NCBI GenBank assembly: GCA_963824095.1
Contig: CAWGNS010000009.1
Location: forward strand, 496,001 to 560,000
DNA: 64,000 nt
Direction of reading: 5' to 3'
DNA from: JBBDWJ01 sp963824095
Lineage (GTDB): Bacteria > Acidobacteriota > Terriglobia > Bryobacterales > UBA6623
A program made the translations under genes and the position numbers. Shown here in pieces: positions 60,850 to 64,000 of the stretch (its first letter is position 1; each line of letters starts with the position of its first letter). The notes under the pieces were generated by a model. It was not told the origin of the DNA, made no database searches, and was given only the letters and a program-made list of their open reading frames with translations.

Positions 60850-63411
60850 TTAAAAAGCCCATCCGAGCTGTGCTTGAAAGGACCGCGGTTGGACCCAATG
60901 CGTTCCGCCGAACGGCGACAGGAAGTTGTAGAGGGCGGCCTCGTTCGACAGATTGAACATCGTCAGCCGTACGATCGTCCGGAAGCGCTCGGCATGGAAC
61001 AGATTGTCGTTGCCCAGGCTGAGGCTGAAGATGTTGCGGGGCGTGGTCCGCGGCGGGTTGCGGTCGGGGTTCTGGGCGCCGGGAGGCAGAATATTGATGC
61101 GAACAGCGCCGTAGTCGGGTGAGTTGCAACTCGTGATGCGGCTATTGAGCGATGCCTGTTGGGCGCCGCAGTACAAGCCGATCATGGTTTGCTGGTCGGC
61201 GGTCAGCGCCAGCGCATCGGCGAGGTTGTTTATGGCGCCGACCACCAGGCCGCTGTCATATCGCCAGGTGAAATCGCCCCACCAGCTATCCTCCTTCGGC
61301 TGATAGCGAAGGTTGACGTTCTGCTGATAGACCTGATCATGGTCCTGGCGGTAGGCGCCGACGCTGAGATTCGAATTGAAGATGACGCCGCCGTTCTCCG
61401 GGCCGAAGAAGCGGGCATTGGCGTGCCCCATCGTGGCGTACACGCGCAGTCCATGTATTTCAATGCTGCTGATTCGCGCCGAAATACCGTCCAGCTTGGA
61501 CTGTTTCCAACCGATCGGGAAGGTAATCGGCGTGCTGAACAAGGTATCAAAGTCGAACGCGTTGCGGGTGTACTTGCGGAAATAGCTGACGTCGAGCAAA
61601 ACCCACTTCCCCAGGCTTTGCTGAATGCCGGCATCGTACTGGTTGCGGCTGCCCAAAGCGATCGGCTGCTGCCCGGCGCCTCCCTGGAACAGATTGCTGG
61701 CGAGTCCGCCCGATCCGGTCGAGCTTGACACGACGAGATTTTCGTTCGTAGGTGTCTCGATCGTGTGGCTGTATCCGCCGCGGATCACGGTGTTGGTCGG
61801 CCGGATCAGGTAGGAGAACGACCCGCGCGGTTGAAGACCGCCGCCGTGGGTGAGGCCGCGGTAGCGATCGAAGCGCAGGCCGACGCTCAAGGTCAGATTG
61901 CCGAGCGTGATCGAATCGTCTCCGAACAGCGCGAGCTGGTTGATATGGGCGCGTCCGGCAAATTGATACAGTTGTCCGCCGCGCGTCAGATCGTAGGAAA
62001 GCAGGCCGTCGAGGAAACTCGGGTTCGCCTGCAGACCGGCCCCGCATTGCGCCGTCGAGGTGAAGCCGGGGACCGCGGCCTGGCGGACCGGATCAAAGCA
62101 CGGCGCGTTGTATAAAGGGTCGGTCACGCCGAGACGGAACTCCTCATCCAGCCGCGTTTGCATGGCGTTCAGCCCGATCTTCCAGTTGTGCCGCCCATCG
62201 ACGCGCGCAAGATCGGCATGTACCCCGAAGTTCAGCAGCGAGCGGCTCTGCGCCAGGGTTGCCGGCAGATCGTCCAACGGATCGCGGCTGGGGTAATAGT
62301 CGACCTGGTCGCGCCGAACATAGGCGTTGAGGCTGAACAGGCTATGGCTGTTGATGGTGTGCTGGTACCCGGGCGCGACGTTGAACGACACCACCTTCTG
62401 CCGCTGGTCCTGAAGCGGCTGGGCGTAAGTGTTGGGGATCTGCATCCAGTTGCGGGCTGCCATTACATTCAGGTGGAAGGCATCGTTCTCCTTGGGCTGG
62501 AAGTCCAAGTGATCGAAGACCGTTATGGTGTTACCCACGTCGTGGATCGGCCGGAACTCGGGCGTATCGAGAAAGCGGCCCGAGCGTTGGGAGTTTGCCG
62601 CCAGGAAATTGCCCCAGCGGGGCGCGCCGAAGGCCAGCGTGGCTTCTTCGCCGGCCGTCCCAAACGAGCCATAGCTCGTGAGCAAGCTGCCCGTGGGCTT
62701 CTGCCCGAGGCCCGAGCGCGTGGTCGCGTTGACGATCAGGCTGGTCTTGTCGCCGTATTCGGCGGCCGGAGAACCGGAGATCACCTGCATCGACTGAATG
62801 GCATTGGCCGGAATCGAAGTGGAGAAGACCTTGTTACGCTGGTCGGAGATGGGCTGCCCATCGATCACGTAGCTCACCTGGGCGTGATCCCCCAGCGGAT
62901 GGAAGAAGCCGTTGGAGTCGGCGACGACCGCCGGCGTTGTGTAGACGATGGCATCATTCAAGCCGGAGTCGGGAGACAACGCCGGGAGGGCCGACAGGAG
63001 TTGGCGGCCAACTATATCACTGGGCGCGGTGTTGGTCTCAAGAATGTCTTCCGACGCCCCCTCAACGGTGACGCTTTCCTGCTGCCCGGCAACATCGAGC
63101 CGGATCGCCAGAGCAAGCGGGACCACGGTCTGGACACGGACCTGAGTGCGGTAGGTTTGAAACCCGGCGAACGAGACCTCAAGCGTGTATTTGTTGGAGG
63201 GTATGTTATTGATAACAAAGCTGCCATCGTTTCCGGTTCGCGCCTGACGGGAATACCCGGTCAGCGGGTTGGACAGGTCCACATCGGCTAATGGAATCGG
63301 GGCGCTGGTTGCGTCGGTGACTGTCCCCTGGAGAGTCCCGGCACCGAGCGACTGCGCTTCAGCCTTGCTGCAACAGATCAACAGTCCCGCCAAAACCATA
63401 AATTTAGCCAT
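60850..63411 (-). CDS. TonB-dependent receptor with CarboxypepD_reg domain
   Basis: 853 residues, shorter than the other receptors here. Signal peptide MAKFMVLAGLLICCSKAEAQ, carboxypeptidase regulatory-like domain (about 25-105; GTLQGTVTDATSAPIPLADV, FVINNIPSNKYTLEVSFAGF), plug (about 110-235; SYVIDGQPISDQRNKVFSTS IPANAIQSMQVISGSPAAEYGDKTS) and barrel to LGWAF. The plug and barrel look closer to classical TonB receptors than to the Oar type. Ligand unknown. A strong sigma-70-like promoter (63425-63454) leaves only a few bases before the ATG, and no Shine-Dalgarno is seen. Confidence 0.93.
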   Translation of the reverse strand: MAKFMVLAGLLICCSKAEAQSLGAGTLQGTVTDATSAPIPLADVDLSNPLTGYSRQARTGNDGSFVINNIPSNKYTLEVSFAGFQTYRTQVRVQTVVPLALAIRLDVAGQQESVTVEGASEDILETNTAPSDIVGRQLLSALPALSPDSGLNDAIVYTTPAVVADSNGFFHPLGDHAQVSYVIDGQPISDQRNKVFSTSIPANAIQSMQVISGSPAAEYGDKTSLIVNATTRSGLGQKPTGSLLTSYGSFGTAGEEATLAFGAPRWGNFLAANSQRSGRFLDTPEFRPIHDVGNTITVFDHLDFQPKENDAFHLNVMAARNWMQIPNTYAQPLQDQRQKVVSFNVAPGYQHTINSHSLFSLNAYVRRDQVDYYPSRDPLDDLPATLAQSRSLLNFGVHADLARVDGRHNWKIGLNAMQTRLDEEFRLGVTDPLYNAPCFDPVRQAAVPGFTSTAQCGAGLQANPSFLDGLLSYDLTRGGQLYQFAGRAHINQLALFGDDSITLGNLTLSVGLRFDRYRGLTHGGGLQPRGSFSYLIRPTNTVIRGGYSHTIETPTNENLVVSSSTGSGGLASNLFQGGAGQQPIALGSRNQYDAGIQQSLGKWVLLDVSYFRKYTRNAFDFDTLFSTPITFPIGWKQSKLDGISARISSIEIHGLRVYATMGHANARFFGPENGGVIFNSNLSVGAYRQDHDQVYQQNVNLRYQPKEDSWWGDFTWRYDSGLVVGAINNLADALALTADQQTMIGLYCGAQQASLNSRITSCNSPDYGAVRINILPPGAQNPDRNPPRTTPRNIFSLSLGNDNLFHAERFRTIVRLTMFNLSNEAALYNFLSPFGGTHWVQPRSFQAQLGWAF

Positions 63412-63424
63412 AACTAAAAATTGG

Positions 63425-63454
63425 ATTATAATATGGCGTGTTCATTATGGTCAA
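63425..63454 (-). promoter_or_regulatory. Sigma-70-type promoter of the TonB receptor gene
   Basis: On the minus strand TTGACC (63449-63454) and TATAAT (63425-63430) are 18 bp apart, in an AT-rich island of a GC-rich genome. The -10 box ends 13 bp from the start codon at 63411, so the message should begin only about 5-8 nt before the ATG. Confidence 0.65.
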
Positions 63455-63644
63455 GACCCAGTAACGGATAAATCTCCTGGAGATATCAGTATTGATCTGC
63501 CCTAAGAACAATCAAATCGCAGACGAGAAGAGAGGGAAGGGTATAGGGAAGGGAACACTGGGCAGCCTCACCCTTGTCCGACGCAAACGTAACAGCCGTT
63601 ACAGTTTGGGTCCATGCGGGGCAGATCCCGCATTCCAGCGCTCT

Positions 63645-64000
63645 TCACTCTTGCGCCAGTTCTAGAACAACGGTTAGGTCGGTTTCGAACAGCAGTTTGT
63701 CGGCGTTGGTGGCGGCAGGTGGGATCAAGTTTTCCCAGTCGCTTTTGTGGAGGGGTTTATCGCTTGCGGGCCCGCTCGTTGCGGCCAGGTATTCGACCAA
63801 ATCCTTGAGTTGCTCTTCCAGGCGAAGCGAAAGCCAGTGGCGGAAAAGCTGGAGATGGCTGTCGCGGATCACCTGGCTGGCGGTATCGGCCGGGACGTGC
63901 GCCAATGCCTGGTGCGCGTAGGCGGTGGAGTTTGGGTTCCGGGACGCCGCGACGATCGCCAGCTTGCCGAGAACGGTGGTGGTCGGGCTGAGGGTTTGCG
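63645..64000 (-). CDS. Unrecognised protein, C-terminal part (start beyond window)
   Basis: An open minus-strand frame enters from the window's right edge and ends with TGA at 63645. 117 residues are visible: TLSPTTTVLGKLAIVAASRN, PNSTAYAHQALAHVPADTAS, QVIRDSHLQLFRHWLSLRLE, EQLKDLVEYLAATSGPASDK, then LIPPAATNADKLLFETDLTV VLELAQE. It is mostly helical and acidic at the end, with no known motif I can name. The codon use is like that of the core genes, and the frame stays open throughout. It is the upstream neighbour of the TonB receptor but is separated by a 233-bp gap with that gene's own promoter. Confidence 0.6.
   Translation of the reverse strand, partial: QTLSPTTTVLGKLAIVAASRNPNSTAYAHQALAHVPADTASQVIRDSHLQLFRHWLSLRLEEQLKDLVEYLAATSGPASDKPLHKSDWENLIPPAATNADKLLFETDLTVVLELAQE

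Overview
The window is GC-rich, tightly packed bacterial DNA. It most resembles an Acidobacteriota chromosome of the Solibacter/Bryobacter kind. This placement is an inference from gene content: four large TonB-dependent receptors of the CarboxypepD_reg/Oar type, a PadR regulator joined to an 'orphan' duplicated MacB/FtsX permease, CRTAC1 and TPR proteins, PQQ enzymes, and a PEP-CTERM protein. No rRNA or tRNA gene, CRISPR array, phage or plasmid module was recognised.

Region 1 (1-25.6 kb) is orderly core and catabolic sequence. It holds a TonB receptor cut by the window start, a GDPD, a di-haem cytochrome/PQQ dehydrogenase fusion, a nitrilase-fold hydrolase next to a BBE-type FAD oxidase, a GH32 hydrolase, a DUF922 protease, a GDSL hydrolase, PadR+ADOP permease, and a ThuA protein. 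It continues with a truncated globin divergent from an NsrR-like regulator across a 23-bp palindrome, a GAF-GGDEF diguanylate cyclase, a CehA/McbA metallohydrolase, a DUF2911 lipoprotein, an SMP-30 lactonase, a small iron-permease-family protein and a cytochrome P460. The first TonB gene and the PQQ gene each carry one single-base frameshift in an otherwise intact frame.

Region 2 (25.6-57.4 kb) is the accessory part. Ordinary genes lie between relics: dockerin protein, TPR/CRTAC1/TonB cluster, PAS-GAF-GGDEF, serine hydrolase, methyltransferases, PD40 propeller, TonB receptor, SDR, receiver protein, PEP-CTERM protein and a PQQ sugar dehydrogenase. The relics include seven REP-associated tyrosine transposase (RAYT) loci. 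Two are intact and about 99% identical, with inverted REP ends; five are frameshifted, internally deleted or truncated. Several families of palindromic intergenic repeats built around a GGGGACAG core accompany them. There are also relics of an IS1380-like transposase, an HTH protein, a YHS protein and an FAD oxidoreductase.

Region 3 (57.4-64 kb) holds an MFS transporter, a GT-C-like membrane protein, a fourth TonB receptor with a clear promoter, and the C-terminus of an unrecognised protein.

Functionally the window suggests an aerobic heterotroph. Outer-membrane receptors would import oligomers, periplasmic PQQ, cytochrome and lactonase enzymes oxidise sugars or alcohols, and GH32 and secreted proteins act on polysaccharides. 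NsrR and globin would handle nitric oxide, and two c-di-GMP synthases provide signalling. The most notable feature is the RAYT/REP system, caught in several stages of spread and decay.
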